A DNA stretch of 64,000 bases, taken from positions 372,001 through 436,000 of the forward strand of contig NZ_WBJX01000003.1 in NCBI RefSeq assembly GCF_008831075.1, read 5' to 3'. Under the pieces are notes generated by a model. The model saw nothing but the letters and a program-made list of their open reading frames with translations, searched no databases and had not been told where the DNA came from. A program made the translations under genes and the position numbers. This DNA is from Pseudoclavibacter terrae. GTDB lineage: Bacteria; Actinomycetota; Actinomycetes; Actinomycetales; Microbacteriaceae. Shown here piece by piece: positions 25,739 through 33,994 of this stretch (position 1 is the stretch's first letter; each line of letters begins with the position of its first letter).

Positions 25739-26086
25739 CTAGTCGACGGAGCGGATGACGATCGACTCGGTGCTCACGTGCACGTTGTGGCGTTCCGTCA
25801 CGTCCGGCTCCACGAAGATCGCCTCCGCGTGAGGCGCCGCCTCACGGACGAGGGCGCGCAGCTGGGCGAGGACCGGGGGAAGGTCGAGCACCTGGGGGAG
25901 GTTCAGCACGGAGACGCGCACGCCGACGAGCGTGACTCGGTCATCGACTTCCACGCTGCGCACCTGGAGCACTTCACCCACGTGCGGGTTTTCGAGCAGC
26001 AGTTCGCGGATGTGTGCGGCGAGTTCCGGATTCGGCACGAGTTCCCCTTCGACGGTGACGAGTAACGGCCAGCATACCGAGACCAC
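25739..26086 (-). CDS. Small protein resembling the cytosolic C-terminal domain of CDF cation exporters
   Basis: This is a 115-residue soluble protein from GTG 26086 (weakly supported start). It has no membrane segment. The pattern HVGEVLQVRSVEVDDRVTLV, a beta strand with VGVRVSVL, then LPPVLAQLRALVREAAPHAE and IFVEPD, resembles the alpha-beta metal-binding dimerisation domain that follows the membrane part of CDF (ZT_dimer) exporters. No transporter domain precedes it: the upstream sequence is the proC promoter. It may be a free-standing domain or a remnant. The protein reading is supported by good codon bias; the family call is tentative. Confidence 0.5.
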   Translation of the reverse strand: MVSVCWPLLVTVEGELVPNPELAAHIRELLLENPHVGEVLQVRSVEVDDRVTLVGVRVSVLNLPQVLDLPPVLAQLRALVREAAPHAEAIFVEPDVTERHNVHVSTESIVIRSVD

Positions 26087-26140
26087 CCTGACGTCTCTCA
26101 GAGCAGGTGCTGCATTCGGGCGTTGTCGGTGGTGCATCCG

Positions 26141-26146
26141 TACAAT
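26141..26146 (+). promoter_or_regulatory. -10 element of a leaderless proC promoter
   Basis: TACAAT, one mismatch from TATAAT, ends 6 nt before the proC ATG, so the transcript should start at the start codon. Confidence 0.55.
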
Positions 26147-26152
26147 CCGGGT

Positions 26153-26992
26153 ATGACGGCACTGACTTACGCGTTCCTCGGCGGCGGCAACATGAACGGC
26201 GCGATCCTGCGCGGGCTGCTGGATGCGCCCCTCGGCGAGGGTGCGCGCGTCCACGTCACGACGAGGTCGGCGGCTTCCGCCGCCGCCGCTGAGAGCGACG
26301 ACCGGGTCACGACGACGGCGCTCGAGAACGAGCCGCGTGCGAACCTGGCCGCAGTCGAGCACGCGGACGTCGTCGTCCTGGGCGTCAAGCCCTATCTCAT
26401 CGGCGAGCTCCTCGACGAGATCGCGTCCTCGCTCAAGCCGGATGCAGTGGTCATCTCCGTGGCCGCCGGCGTGCGCCTCGAGAGCCTGGCCGCCCGGCTG
26501 CCGGAGGGCGCCCAGATCGTCAGGTCGATGCCCAACACGCCCGCGAGCATCGGGCTCGGGGTGACGGGCCTTGCCGCCAACGCGTCGACGAGCGAGCAGT
26601 CGCTGGCCGTCGCGGTCGCGCTCTTCGAGAGCGTCGGACGCGTCGCCACCGTCGACGAAGACCGCATCGACGCGCTCGCGGCCGTCTCCGGCTCGGGGCC
26701 TGCTCACGTGTTCCTGCTGATCGAGCAGTACCTCGAGGCGACGAAGCGCCTGGGCTTCGATGAGGACCTCGCCAGGGAGCTGGTGGTCGGCACGTTCGAG
26801 GGAGCCGTCGGCATGGTCGTGCGCGACCCGGACACCGAGCCGGCCGAGCTGCGCCGGCGCGTGACCAGCCCGAACGGCACCACCGAGCGCTCCGTCGCTG
26901 AGTTGCAGGACGGCGACCTCGCGGGTCTCTTCGAGCGTGCGTTCGCCGCGAACCAGCGACGCTCGGCCGAGCTCGCCGCCGAGAACTCCTGA
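26153..26992 (+). CDS. proC: Pyrroline-5-carboxylate reductase ProC
   Basis: It reduces pyrroline-5-carboxylate to proline. The 279-residue protein from ATG 26153 starts with a Rossmann motif FLGGGNMNGAILRGL. It has GVKPYLIGELL, RSMPNTPASIGLGVTG and the C-terminal signature LRRRVTSPNGTTERSV, a P5CR hallmark. A leaderless promoter is predicted. It begins 67 bp from the divergent CDF-domain-like gene. Confidence 0.96.
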   Translation: MTALTYAFLGGGNMNGAILRGLLDAPLGEGARVHVTTRSAASAAAAESDDRVTTTALENEPRANLAAVEHADVVVLGVKPYLIGELLDEIASSLKPDAVVISVAAGVRLESLAARLPEGAQIVRSMPNTPASIGLGVTGLAANASTSEQSLAVAVALFESVGRVATVDEDRIDALAAVSGSGPAHVFLLIEQYLEATKRLGFDEDLARELVVGTFEGAVGMVVRDPDTEPAELRRRVTSPNGTTERSVAELQDGDLAGLFERAFAANQRRSAELAAENS

Positions 26993-27081
26993 GCACCACA
27001 CGCTTCGCCCGCACGGCGGCGGGCACTGGGGCAAGGGATGCGTAGGCTTGATGACTTGAACGAACAGCGGGAGGGGCGGCC

Positions 27082-28635
27082 ATGAGCGGTCGGAAGCACG
27101 TCTTCACGGAAGACCTGTACCTCGTGCTCGGCGTCTCCCGCAGCGCGTCCTTCGAGGAGATCCGGCGAGTCGGGCGCGCACGGCAACGTGAGTCGCATCC
27201 CGACCTCGGCGGCAGCTCCGACGACTTCGTGCGGGTCCGCCTCGCGGTCGAGGTGCTCACCGAGGAGAGCACTCGCCAAGAGCATGACGCCTGGCTCTCC
27301 GGCGGCGGCTCGCGGCGTGTCCGCTCGCAGCAGCGGACCCAGTGGGCTCCGACGAGCAGACGCTCGGCCGGCGGGGGTGGTCGATTCCGCACGCCACCGC
27401 GCTCCGGGGCGACGAAGGAGTCCGCCACCTCAGCCCCGCGCCGCAGCGCGCACGCGGAACCCGCGACCCGCGACGCCCCGCCTCCTGCCCGCATCCCGGC
27501 CCAGAGCTTCGACGTCCGGCGCATGGCCTGGTTCCGCACCCGCTGGCCGGAGCACCCCGTGTACTGGCCGCCGGCTGTGGCCGCGACGCGTCCGTTCACG
27601 CGCCGCGAGCTGACGGCAGTGTCGGTGCACGCCGCCATCGTCATCGTCGGCGCGCTGCTCCTCGTGCTCGACGTGTCGTTCGCTCGGCTCACCGTTCCCA
27701 CGTTCGGGCCAGGCATCGAGCCGACGATGTGGCCGGCCGTGCTCCTCTACGTGGGATTGAGCGCTGCCTGGCTCGCCCTGCGTCTCAGAGTCCGCGCGAA
27801 CCGCTGGGCGCTGGCCATGTGGCTCGCGACCCTCGTGATCGCCATCGCGGCGAGCGTGCTGTCTGCGACCCTCGGCGTCATGTCCCTGTTCGCCACGACG
27901 GCCGGCATGCAGAACCCGGCCTTCGCGAGCCTGCTCGTGCAGGCCGCCATCTACCTCGCCGCGGCCGTGTCCGGCTACTTCGCGTGGTCGGGTCTCGCTC
28001 AGCGACGCGTCGCGGTCACCAGGGAGCGGCTGCTGGTGCAGCTCGCCAACGAGTCAGCCCCGCCTGCCGGCGGTGGCAGGCGGGTCTGGGGCGAGCCTGG
28101 CCAGACGGCCATGGATGCGGGTGGCACTGCGGGCGGGACGAACCCCATGCGCGCGTTCCTCGCCCAGCGCTCCGTCGGCGAGCCGCTCGCTCAGCTTCTC
28201 CGCATCCCCGGCGTTCGAGTCGTGCACGGGCTGCGCGTCCCCGGCCAGAATGCCGGTTCGATCGCGCACGCCATCGTCAGCGGTCGCCGGGTCGCGCTCG
28301 TCGACGACGAGCTGTGGGCGCCCGGCACGTACGGCATCTCGCGTGACGGTGAGCTCACCCACAACGGCGTCGCCTTCTCCTCACCTGCCGCCGAGTTCCC
28401 GCACGCCGTCGAGCGCTTCCACGAGCTGTTCGGCGAGATGTCCGAGGTGCGCGGCTGGATGACGGTGGTCGCGGAACGCGAGGGGCCCCTCGAGGTCGAC
28501 AACGCGCTCACCTGGCAGCGAGTGCGCCTCGCGACGACGGAGTCGCTGCTGCGCGAAGTCGGCGACTGGCTCGCCGGCGACGGCAACCGGGTCGACCGGC
28601 TGCTGCTGCGCGACCTGATCGCGCACAAGCGCTGA
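27082..28635 (+). CDS. J-domain membrane protein with C-terminal NERD-like domain
   Basis: This 517-residue protein has a rare layout. Residues 8-70 form a DnaJ J domain (LYLVLGVSRSASFEEIRRV) with an intact HPD motif (39-41). Residues about 75-150 form an Arg/Ala/Pro-rich linker. Four hydrophobic helices follow (about 175-320). The C-terminal soluble region contains a segment (GVRVVHGLRVPG, IAHAIVSGRRVALVDDELWAPGTY) that resembles NERD nuclease-related domains, although the catalytic Lys of the usual D-x-K is replaced. ATG 27082 follows GGGAGGGG. It may recruit Hsp70 to the membrane. The fusion is clear; the function is unknown. Confidence 0.75.
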   Translation: MSGRKHVFTEDLYLVLGVSRSASFEEIRRVGRARQRESHPDLGGSSDDFVRVRLAVEVLTEESTRQEHDAWLSGGGSRRVRSQQRTQWAPTSRRSAGGGGRFRTPPRSGATKESATSAPRRSAHAEPATRDAPPPARIPAQSFDVRRMAWFRTRWPEHPVYWPPAVAATRPFTRRELTAVSVHAAIVIVGALLLVLDVSFARLTVPTFGPGIEPTMWPAVLLYVGLSAAWLALRLRVRANRWALAMWLATLVIAIAASVLSATLGVMSLFATTAGMQNPAFASLLVQAAIYLAAAVSGYFAWSGLAQRRVAVTRERLLVQLANESAPPAGGGRRVWGEPGQTAMDAGGTAGGTNPMRAFLAQRSVGEPLAQLLRIPGVRVVHGLRVPGQNAGSIAHAIVSGRRVALVDDELWAPGTYGISRDGELTHNGVAFSSPAAEFPHAVERFHELFGEMSEVRGWMTVVAEREGPLEVDNALTWQRVRLATTESLLREVGDWLAGDGNRVDRLLLRDLIAHKR

Positions 28636-28724
28636 CCCGGGCTCGGCAGGGCCTCCGTCGCGCAGCCGACACCCGGCGGAACGGAATCAGTCGTGCGGCC
28701 GATCCCACGGCATCCGCCGCTGAG

Positions 28725-28730
28725 TAGCGT
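28725..28730 (+). promoter_or_regulatory. -10 element of a leaderless promoter for the CPBP gene
   Basis: TAGCGT ends exactly 6 nt before ATG 28737. The identical hexamer and spacing precede menB. Confidence 0.42.
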
Positions 28731-28736
28731 CGAAGC

Positions 28737-29912
28737 ATGAGCAACCACAGCATGACTCCGACCCCGACCGGCAGTGCTCCGCTCACCGAGCAGCGCGCCT
28801 CCGGCAGCAGCAGACTCACGTACGACCACGCGCTGAGCCCGATCGGTCGCGGAAAGGGCTGGTGGAGGGGCGTTCTCTTCATCGCGTTCCTCGTGGCCGG
28901 GTTCTTCGCGACGTCGTTGACCATCGGCCTGATCGGGTTCGGTATCTCGGCGCTCACCGGCGAGCTCACCGAGGCGCAGATGACGGCGATGATGGAAACC
29001 GGCGTCGTCCCGATGACGCCCTCGATCTTCGTCACCAACAACCTCGCGCTCGCGGCCCTCCTCCCGCTCGCCTACCTCGGCCAGCGGATGCTGTTCGGCG
29101 TCCGGCCGGGCACCATCTCGTCGGTGACGGGCCGCTTCCGCTGGTCCTGGTTCCGCAAGCTCGCGCTGGTGATCGTTCCGGTCTTCGCCGTCTACTCGGC
29201 CGCGCTCTTCCTGCTCGAGCCAGCCGAGCTCAACATCGACGGCACCGCGATGCTCATGCTCGCGTTCGTGCTGCTCACGACGCCCTTCCAGGCCGCAGCT
29301 GAGGAGTATGTGGCGCGCGGCGGCTTCCAGCGCGCCGCCGGCTCATGGTTCGCTGGCCCACAGCTGTCCTTCATCGTCGGAACCGCCGTCTCCGCAACGC
29401 TCTTCTGCCTCGCGCACGGCGCGGGCGACTGGTGGCTCATCGGGTACTACTTCTTCTTCGGCGTGATCATGTCGGTCACCGTCAAGTACACGGGCGGGCT
29501 CGAGAGCGCCGTGCTCATCCACGCGTCGAACAACGTCATGCTGTTCATCCCGGCCGTGCTCACCGGCCAGCTCAGCGAAGGCATCGACCGCTCTGCGGGG
29601 GCGGGTGGCCCGATCATGCTCCTCCCTGCCGCGTTCCTGGCCGTCGTCGCCGCCTTTGTCATCTGGCGCGCGAAGAAGGAGGGCATCGAGACCACGACGG
29701 CCCCGCTCGTCACCGCCAAGCAGCGTCGCGAGGCCGAGGCTCGGGCCGCCTACGAACTGCATGCCCAGCAGCAGGCGCAGCTCGCCCAGCAGGCCGCGCA
29801 GCAGCCCATGCAGACCTACGGCGGCACTCCCAGCCACGCGTACGGGCAGGTCCCGAGCCAGCCGCAGCCTGGTTCTCCTCCTCCGGCGGACACGACCGGG
29901 GGACGCGACTAG
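28737..29912 (+). CDS. CPBP-family intramembrane metalloprotease
   Basis: This is a 391-residue membrane protein of the CAAX-protease/bacteriocin-processing (CPBP, Abi) family. Motif 1 AEEYVARGGFQRA holds Glu189 and Glu190 and the Arg; motif 2 includes LAHGAGDWW with the metal-type His; motif 3 is LIHASNNV. Eight hydrophobic segments span residues about 45-325. The C-terminal 60 residues are a Gln/Pro-rich low-complexity cytosolic tail (AQQQAQLAQQAAQQ). The substrate is unknown. It is monocistronic with a strong terminator. Confidence 0.88.
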   Translation: MSNHSMTPTPTGSAPLTEQRASGSSRLTYDHALSPIGRGKGWWRGVLFIAFLVAGFFATSLTIGLIGFGISALTGELTEAQMTAMMETGVVPMTPSIFVTNNLALAALLPLAYLGQRMLFGVRPGTISSVTGRFRWSWFRKLALVIVPVFAVYSAALFLLEPAELNIDGTAMLMLAFVLLTTPFQAAAEEYVARGGFQRAAGSWFAGPQLSFIVGTAVSATLFCLAHGAGDWWLIGYYFFFGVIMSVTVKYTGGLESAVLIHASNNVMLFIPAVLTGQLSEGIDRSAGAGGPIMLLPAAFLAVVAAFVIWRAKKEGIETTTAPLVTAKQRREAEARAAYELHAQQQAQLAQQAAQQPMQTYGGTPSHAYGQVPSQPQPGSPPPADTTGGRD

Positions 29913-29946
29913 CGCCGGTCGAGCTCCGCGAGCGGTCGGGCACGAC

Positions 29947-29988
29947 GAAGCCCCTCGAGATGGAACCAGCGTCCATCCGAGGGGCTTC
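29947..29988 (+). terminator. Strong hairpin between CPBP gene and M20 gene
   Basis: GAAGCCCCTCG pairs perfectly with CGAGGGGCTTC; an inner ATGGA/TCCAT adds to the stem. It lies between convergent stops and its outer end GAAG/CTTC suits both directions. Confidence 0.85.
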
Positions 29989-30023
29989 CTCGTGTCAGTG
30001 CTCAGAACCCGCCGCGAACGTGA

Positions 30024-31223
30024 TCAGCGCGCGTCGAATGCCGCTTTCGCCTCGGCCGCGAGGCTCGGCTCCCGGAACACGGCGAGGGCCGTGGCCGCGA
30101 GCATGGCCGCGCCATCTGCGATCGTCGCTGAGGCGGTCGGGCCGTCTGCGGCCTCGGCGAACTCCCTCGTGTGCGTCACGCCGTCGGGAATGAGCTGGAT
30201 CATCGGGTGGATCGATGGGACGACGTGGCTGACGTTGCCCATGTCGGTGGACCCCGTGATGGGCTCCTCCGTGACCGCCCGGCCGAGCCGCTCGTACGCC
30301 GAGTGCGCGAGATCCGCGAGCACGGGGTTCGAGATGAGCGAGTAGTAGGCGGGCGTGTTCTCCTCGATCAGGACCGAGCAGCCGGTGGCGATCGCCGCGC
30401 CCTCGAAGCAGGCACGCACCCGGGGCACGATGTCCTCGAGCAGGTGGTCGCGCTCGTTGGCGCGCACGAAGATGCGCAGCGCCGAGCGCTCCGGGATGAT
30501 GTTCGGCGCCTGGCCGCCATCCGTGACGATCGCGTGCACGCGGGCATCGTCGGTCAGCTGCTGCCTGAGCAGCCCGATAGCGGTCAGCGAGAGGGTGGAG
30601 GCGTCGAGCGCATTGATGCCCGTCTCGGGGCTCGCGGCGGCGTGGCTGGCACGCCCCGTGAACGTGACGTCGAGCGCCACCCGCGACAGCGTCGATCCGC
30701 CGACCGTGTTCGTCGCAGCCGGATGCACCATGATCGCGAGGTCGATGCCGTCCAGCACCCCTCCCTCGATCATCGGGACCTTGCCAGCAGCGCCCTCTTC
30801 GCCTGGGCTGCCGATCACCACCAGGTGGGCGGGGGTTCCAGGGGCGGCCGTGAGCGCGTCCTTCAGCAGCATCCCCGCGCCGAGCCCGCTGGCCGCGATG
30901 ATGTTGTGCCCGCAGGCGTGGCCGATGCCCTCCAGTGCGTCGTATTCGCAGAACACGGCGATCGTCGGGGTCTCCGCGTTCGCGTCCGGGGTCGACCATC
31001 GGCCGACGAACGCCGTGTCGAGACCGGCGAAGCCGCGTTCCACGGCGAACCCGGCCGACTCGAGCTCGGACGAGAGCCGCGCCGCGGCGTGCACCTCGGT
31101 GAAGCGGATCTCCGGGTTGGCGTGCAGGTCGGCGGCGACGTCGGCGAGCAGGGGCAGGCGGGCGGGCAGATGCGCGCCGAGCTCGTCGACGATGGCGGGC
31201 ACGTGGTCGGTGCGGGTGTTCAT
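30024..31223 (-). CDS. M20-family amidohydrolase (AbgB-like)
   Basis: This is a 399-residue zinc peptidase of the M20D amidohydrolase type, probably cleaving an acyl- or p-aminobenzoyl-amino acid. Metal-site motifs are CEYDALEGIGHACGHNI, GSPGEEGAAGK (catalytic Glu) and IMVHPA; the dimerisation domain contains FTGRASHAAASPETGINALDA. ATG 31223 follows GGAGG with 10-nt spacing. It is downstream of an AbgT transporter on the same strand, the same pairing as the E. coli abg genes, so the cytosolic enzyme likely processes what AbgT imports. Confidence 0.9.
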   Translation of the reverse strand: MNTRTDHVPAIVDELGAHLPARLPLLADVAADLHANPEIRFTEVHAAARLSSELESAGFAVERGFAGLDTAFVGRWSTPDANAETPTIAVFCEYDALEGIGHACGHNIIAASGLGAGMLLKDALTAAPGTPAHLVVIGSPGEEGAAGKVPMIEGGVLDGIDLAIMVHPAATNTVGGSTLSRVALDVTFTGRASHAAASPETGINALDASTLSLTAIGLLRQQLTDDARVHAIVTDGGQAPNIIPERSALRIFVRANERDHLLEDIVPRVRACFEGAAIATGCSVLIEENTPAYYSLISNPVLADLAHSAYERLGRAVTEEPITGSTDMGNVSHVVPSIHPMIQLIPDGVTHTREFAEAADGPTASATIADGAAMLAATALAVFREPSLAAEAKAAFDAR

Positions 31224-31242
31224 GTTCGGTGTTCCTCCACTT

Positions 31243-31272
31243 GGGTCGGGGTCGGGGTCGGAGTCGGAGTCG
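31243..31272. repeat. Hexanucleotide tandem repeat between abgT and the M20 gene
   Basis: Five copies of the unit GGGTCG or GAGTCG run head to tail, ending 20 bp upstream of the M20 start codon, just ahead of its ribosome-binding site. The copy number could vary by slippage. Confidence 0.85.
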
Positions 31273-31290
31273 GGTCGTGGGGCGCGCAGA

Positions 31291-32865
31291 TCAGCCGCCC
31301 ATCATGAGGGAATGGCCGGGGCCGACGGGCAGCTCGAAGAGGCCCCACACGAGCAGCTGCAGCAGCCAGACGCCCCAGATCGCGATCGTGAACGGCATGA
31401 CGAGGCTGAACAGGGTGCCGAGGCCTCCCTTCGGCGCCCACTTCTGCATGAGGCCGAGGACGACCGGGAGCAGCGGGTTCATCGGCACGAGCGGGTTCGA
31501 TGCGGAGTCGGTGATGCGGAACGCGGCCTGCACGTAGGCGGGGTCCACGCCGTTGAGCATGAACATGGGCACGAAGATCGGCGCGAGCAGGGTCCACAGC
31601 GCCGACCCGCTCGTGAGCAGCAGCGCTGGGACGAACACGAAGACGCTGAAGATCATGAGGCCGCCGATGCCGCCGAGCCCTGTCGCCTCCATCGCGTCCG
31701 CCCCGCCGGTGGCGAGGAGCAGGCCGATCTGCGACCACGAGAACCAGGCGATGGCCTGGGCCGCCGTGAAGATGACGACGATGAACGGCACGAGCTCCTT
31801 GACCGCATCCGTCATCATGGTGGGGACCTGCGCCCAGCTCGTGAGGGTCCCCGCGATGACGCCGTAGGTGATGCCGCCGATGAGGAACATGAAGAGGATG
31901 AAGATGGGGATGCTCGACATGAACGGCGAGCGCAGGATGGCGCCGTCCTCACCTTGCAGGGCGGAGCCCGGCAGCAGGAGGAGGACCACCAGCACCGCGA
32001 GGTAGGCGACGATCGCGACCGCCGCGATGAGGAGTGCGCGGCGCTCCTTGCTGCTGACCGGCTTCGGGTCGGAGTCGGGAGTGGGTGCGCCCGGGAGGAG
32101 CTTCGTCTCCGGGGGTACGTACGTGCCGAGCTTCGGTTCGAGGAAGCGCTGGCAGACCAGGGTGATCGTGATGGACAGGATCACGGTCGACGACGCGAAG
32201 AAGTAGTAGTTCGCGAGCACGGAGACCTCGGCGCCCGGGTCGACGATCTGCGCGGCGCTCGTCGTGATGCCGGACATGAGCACGTCGGTGCCTGCGGGGA
32301 CCACGTTCGCGCTGAAGCCGGCGATGACGGCGGCATACGAGGCGATGAACCCGGCGAGCGGGTGCCGACCCGCGGCGAGGAAGGCGGCCGCGGCGAGTGG
32401 GGGCAGGATGATGACCGCCGTGTCAGACGCCAGATTGCCCATGAGGCTCACGAAGACGACCACGTACGTCACGGCCCACTTCGGTGCGGAGAGCACCGTG
32501 GCGCGCATGAAGGTGCTCAGCAGGCCCGTGCGCTCCGCGACGCCGATGCCGAGCATGACCGTGATGATGAGGCCGAACGGGGGGAACGTGATGAAGTTCT
32601 CGATCGCCGTCGAGACCGCGTAGACGAGGCCCTCCGAGGAGAGGATGCTGCGGATGGGGACGACGTCGCCGGTTGCCGGATCGATCGTCGAAGCGCCGAG
32701 CCCTGCCGCAACGGCCGAGGCGACCGCGACGAGGCCGGCGAGGATGAGGAAGAGGAAGAACGGATGCGGGAGGCGGTTGCCGATGCGCTCAACGCCGCGC
32801 AGCATCCTTCCGCTGAGTCCTGGCGCCTCCGCGAGCGTGAGCTCCGTGGTGTCAGTCCGAGTCAT
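31291..32865 (-). CDS. abgT: AbgT-family transporter
   Basis: This 524-residue membrane protein has the length and topology of AbgT/MtrF transporters, which take up p-aminobenzoyl-glutamate or export sulfonamides. The family helical hairpin residues are visible: NLASDTAVIILPPLAAAAF, PLAGFIASYAAVIAGFSANVVPAGTD and the late ITDSASNPLVPMNPLLPVVLG. ATG 32865 has GGAG 5 nt upstream. The downstream gene is an M20 hydrolase, supporting uptake and cleavage of an amidated aminobenzoate or peptide. It is divergent from a duplicated Lrp-type regulator. Confidence 0.92.
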   Translation of the reverse strand: MTRTDTTELTLAEAPGLSGRMLRGVERIGNRLPHPFFLFLILAGLVAVASAVAAGLGASTIDPATGDVVPIRSILSSEGLVYAVSTAIENFITFPPFGLIITVMLGIGVAERTGLLSTFMRATVLSAPKWAVTYVVVFVSLMGNLASDTAVIILPPLAAAAFLAAGRHPLAGFIASYAAVIAGFSANVVPAGTDVLMSGITTSAAQIVDPGAEVSVLANYYFFASSTVILSITITLVCQRFLEPKLGTYVPPETKLLPGAPTPDSDPKPVSSKERRALLIAAVAIVAYLAVLVVLLLLPGSALQGEDGAILRSPFMSSIPIFILFMFLIGGITYGVIAGTLTSWAQVPTMMTDAVKELVPFIVVIFTAAQAIAWFSWSQIGLLLATGGADAMEATGLGGIGGLMIFSVFVFVPALLLTSGSALWTLLAPIFVPMFMLNGVDPAYVQAAFRITDSASNPLVPMNPLLPVVLGLMQKWAPKGGLGTLFSLVMPFTIAIWGVWLLQLLVWGLFELPVGPGHSLMMGG

Positions 32866-32945
32866 GAGCACTCCGATGTTCGAGGGGACTTCGCTGTCCT
32901 GAGTGTTCTGATTCTGCTTTACGGCTTTGTTACGGTGGTCGCATC

Positions 32946-32963
32946 TGGCCAGAAACTGGTCCA
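32946..32963. promoter_or_regulatory. Dyad next to the Lrp-type regulator start
   Basis: TGGCCAGAAACTGGTCCA is an imperfect palindrome (7 of 9 pairs) ending 2 nt before ATG 32966 and about 80 bp upstream of abgT. It is a candidate binding site for the regulator. Confidence 0.45.
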
Positions 32964-32965
32964 AT

Positions 32966-33994
32966 ATGTTCGATATGGATCTCCAGGTGCGAGAAGTGTC
33001 CCCGGTGCTGTCCGAATCGGACCTCGCGCTCATCGACGTCATGCAGGAGGACCCGCGGGCGCCGTGGGCGCAGATCGGTCAGACGATCGGCGTCAGCGCT
33101 CCCACCGCCCGCCGTCGCTGGGAACGGCTCCAATCTGACGACTCCGCCTGGGTCACGACGCACGTCGGCTGGAACTCCGGCGTCGTCACCGCCATCGTCG
33201 CGGTGCAGTGCAGGCCAGGGTCCGTCGAGACCGTCATCGAGGCGTTCGTCACGCATCCGCGGGTCGTGACGATCGCCGAGATCACCGGCGACCACGACCT
33301 CATGCTCACCGTCCTCGTCCCTGACGTGCACGAGCTGCGCCGGTTCCTCCGTCTCGGCCTGACCTCGCACGCCGACGTCGCACGCATGCGCACCATGCTC
33401 GTGACGCGGATGTTCCTGGACGGCTCGCACTGGCGATCGGGGTTCGGCACGTCCTCGCGACAGGTGGAGGCCCGAGACGGCAGCACGTCCCCGTCTGCGT
33501 CGCTCTCACCCGCCCTTGCGACGGCCATCAGCATCCTCGAACGCAACGGTCGCGCGCCCAGCAGCGAGCTGGCCTCGGCGCTCGGCGTCTCGGAAGCGCA
33601 CGCGAGGCGGTTCGTGCACCGCGCAGTGCGGTCCGGGCACATCGTGCAGCGCATCGACGTGCAGCTCGAGCAGCCCCGCTGGCCGTATTCGCTGGTGCTG
33701 TGGATGGTCGTCCCGGCCGGCCGCCTCTACTCGGCCGCCGCGCGCATCAGCCAGCGCCAGTCCGTGCGTGCCTGCGCGGCGCTCGCGGGAGGCAGCGCGA
33801 ACCTGTACGCCATCGTCTGGCTGAGCTCACTCGCAGAAGCGCCGGACGTGGAGATGCAGATCGTGCAGGACGGTGACGTGCGCGTCGTCGAGCGCAGCAT
33901 CATGCTCCACTACAGCAAGCGCATGGGGCACGTGTTCGACGGCAGCCAGCGCCGCACCGGCCACGTGCCCTGGGTCGACGGTGCGGCTACGTGA
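32966..33994 (+). CDS. Lrp/AsnC-type regulator with two tandem modules
   Basis: This 342-residue regulator contains two AsnC-like units. The first has an HTH (ALIDVMQEDPRAPWAQIGQ, VSAPTARRRWERL) and a RAM-like ligand domain (VVTIAEITGDHDLMLTVLVPD). The second repeats this (AISILERNGRAPSSELASAL, VSEAHARRFVHRAV, then a more divergent effector domain). Single-unit Lrp proteins are about 150 residues, so this is a duplicated form common in actinobacteria. ATG 32966 or 32975 is the start. It is divergent from abgT and probably its regulator. Its stop overlaps that of trkA by 8 bp. Confidence 0.86.
   Translation: MFDMDLQVREVSPVLSESDLALIDVMQEDPRAPWAQIGQTIGVSAPTARRRWERLQSDDSAWVTTHVGWNSGVVTAIVAVQCRPGSVETVIEAFVTHPRVVTIAEITGDHDLMLTVLVPDVHELRRFLRLGLTSHADVARMRTMLVTRMFLDGSHWRSGFGTSSRQVEARDGSTSPSASLSPALATAISILERNGRAPSSELASALGVSEAHARRFVHRAVRSGHIVQRIDVQLEQPRWPYSLVLWMVVPAGRLYSAAARISQRQSVRACAALAGGSANLYAIVWLSSLAEAPDVEMQIVQDGDVRVVERSIMLHYSKRMGHVFDGSQRRTGHVPWVDGAAT

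Noticed and set aside
30355-33138. 927-codon plus-strand frame opposite the M20 gene and abgT
   Set aside because: Arg/Glu/Asp repetitive antisense translation; the minus strand encodes clear AbgT and M20 proteins.
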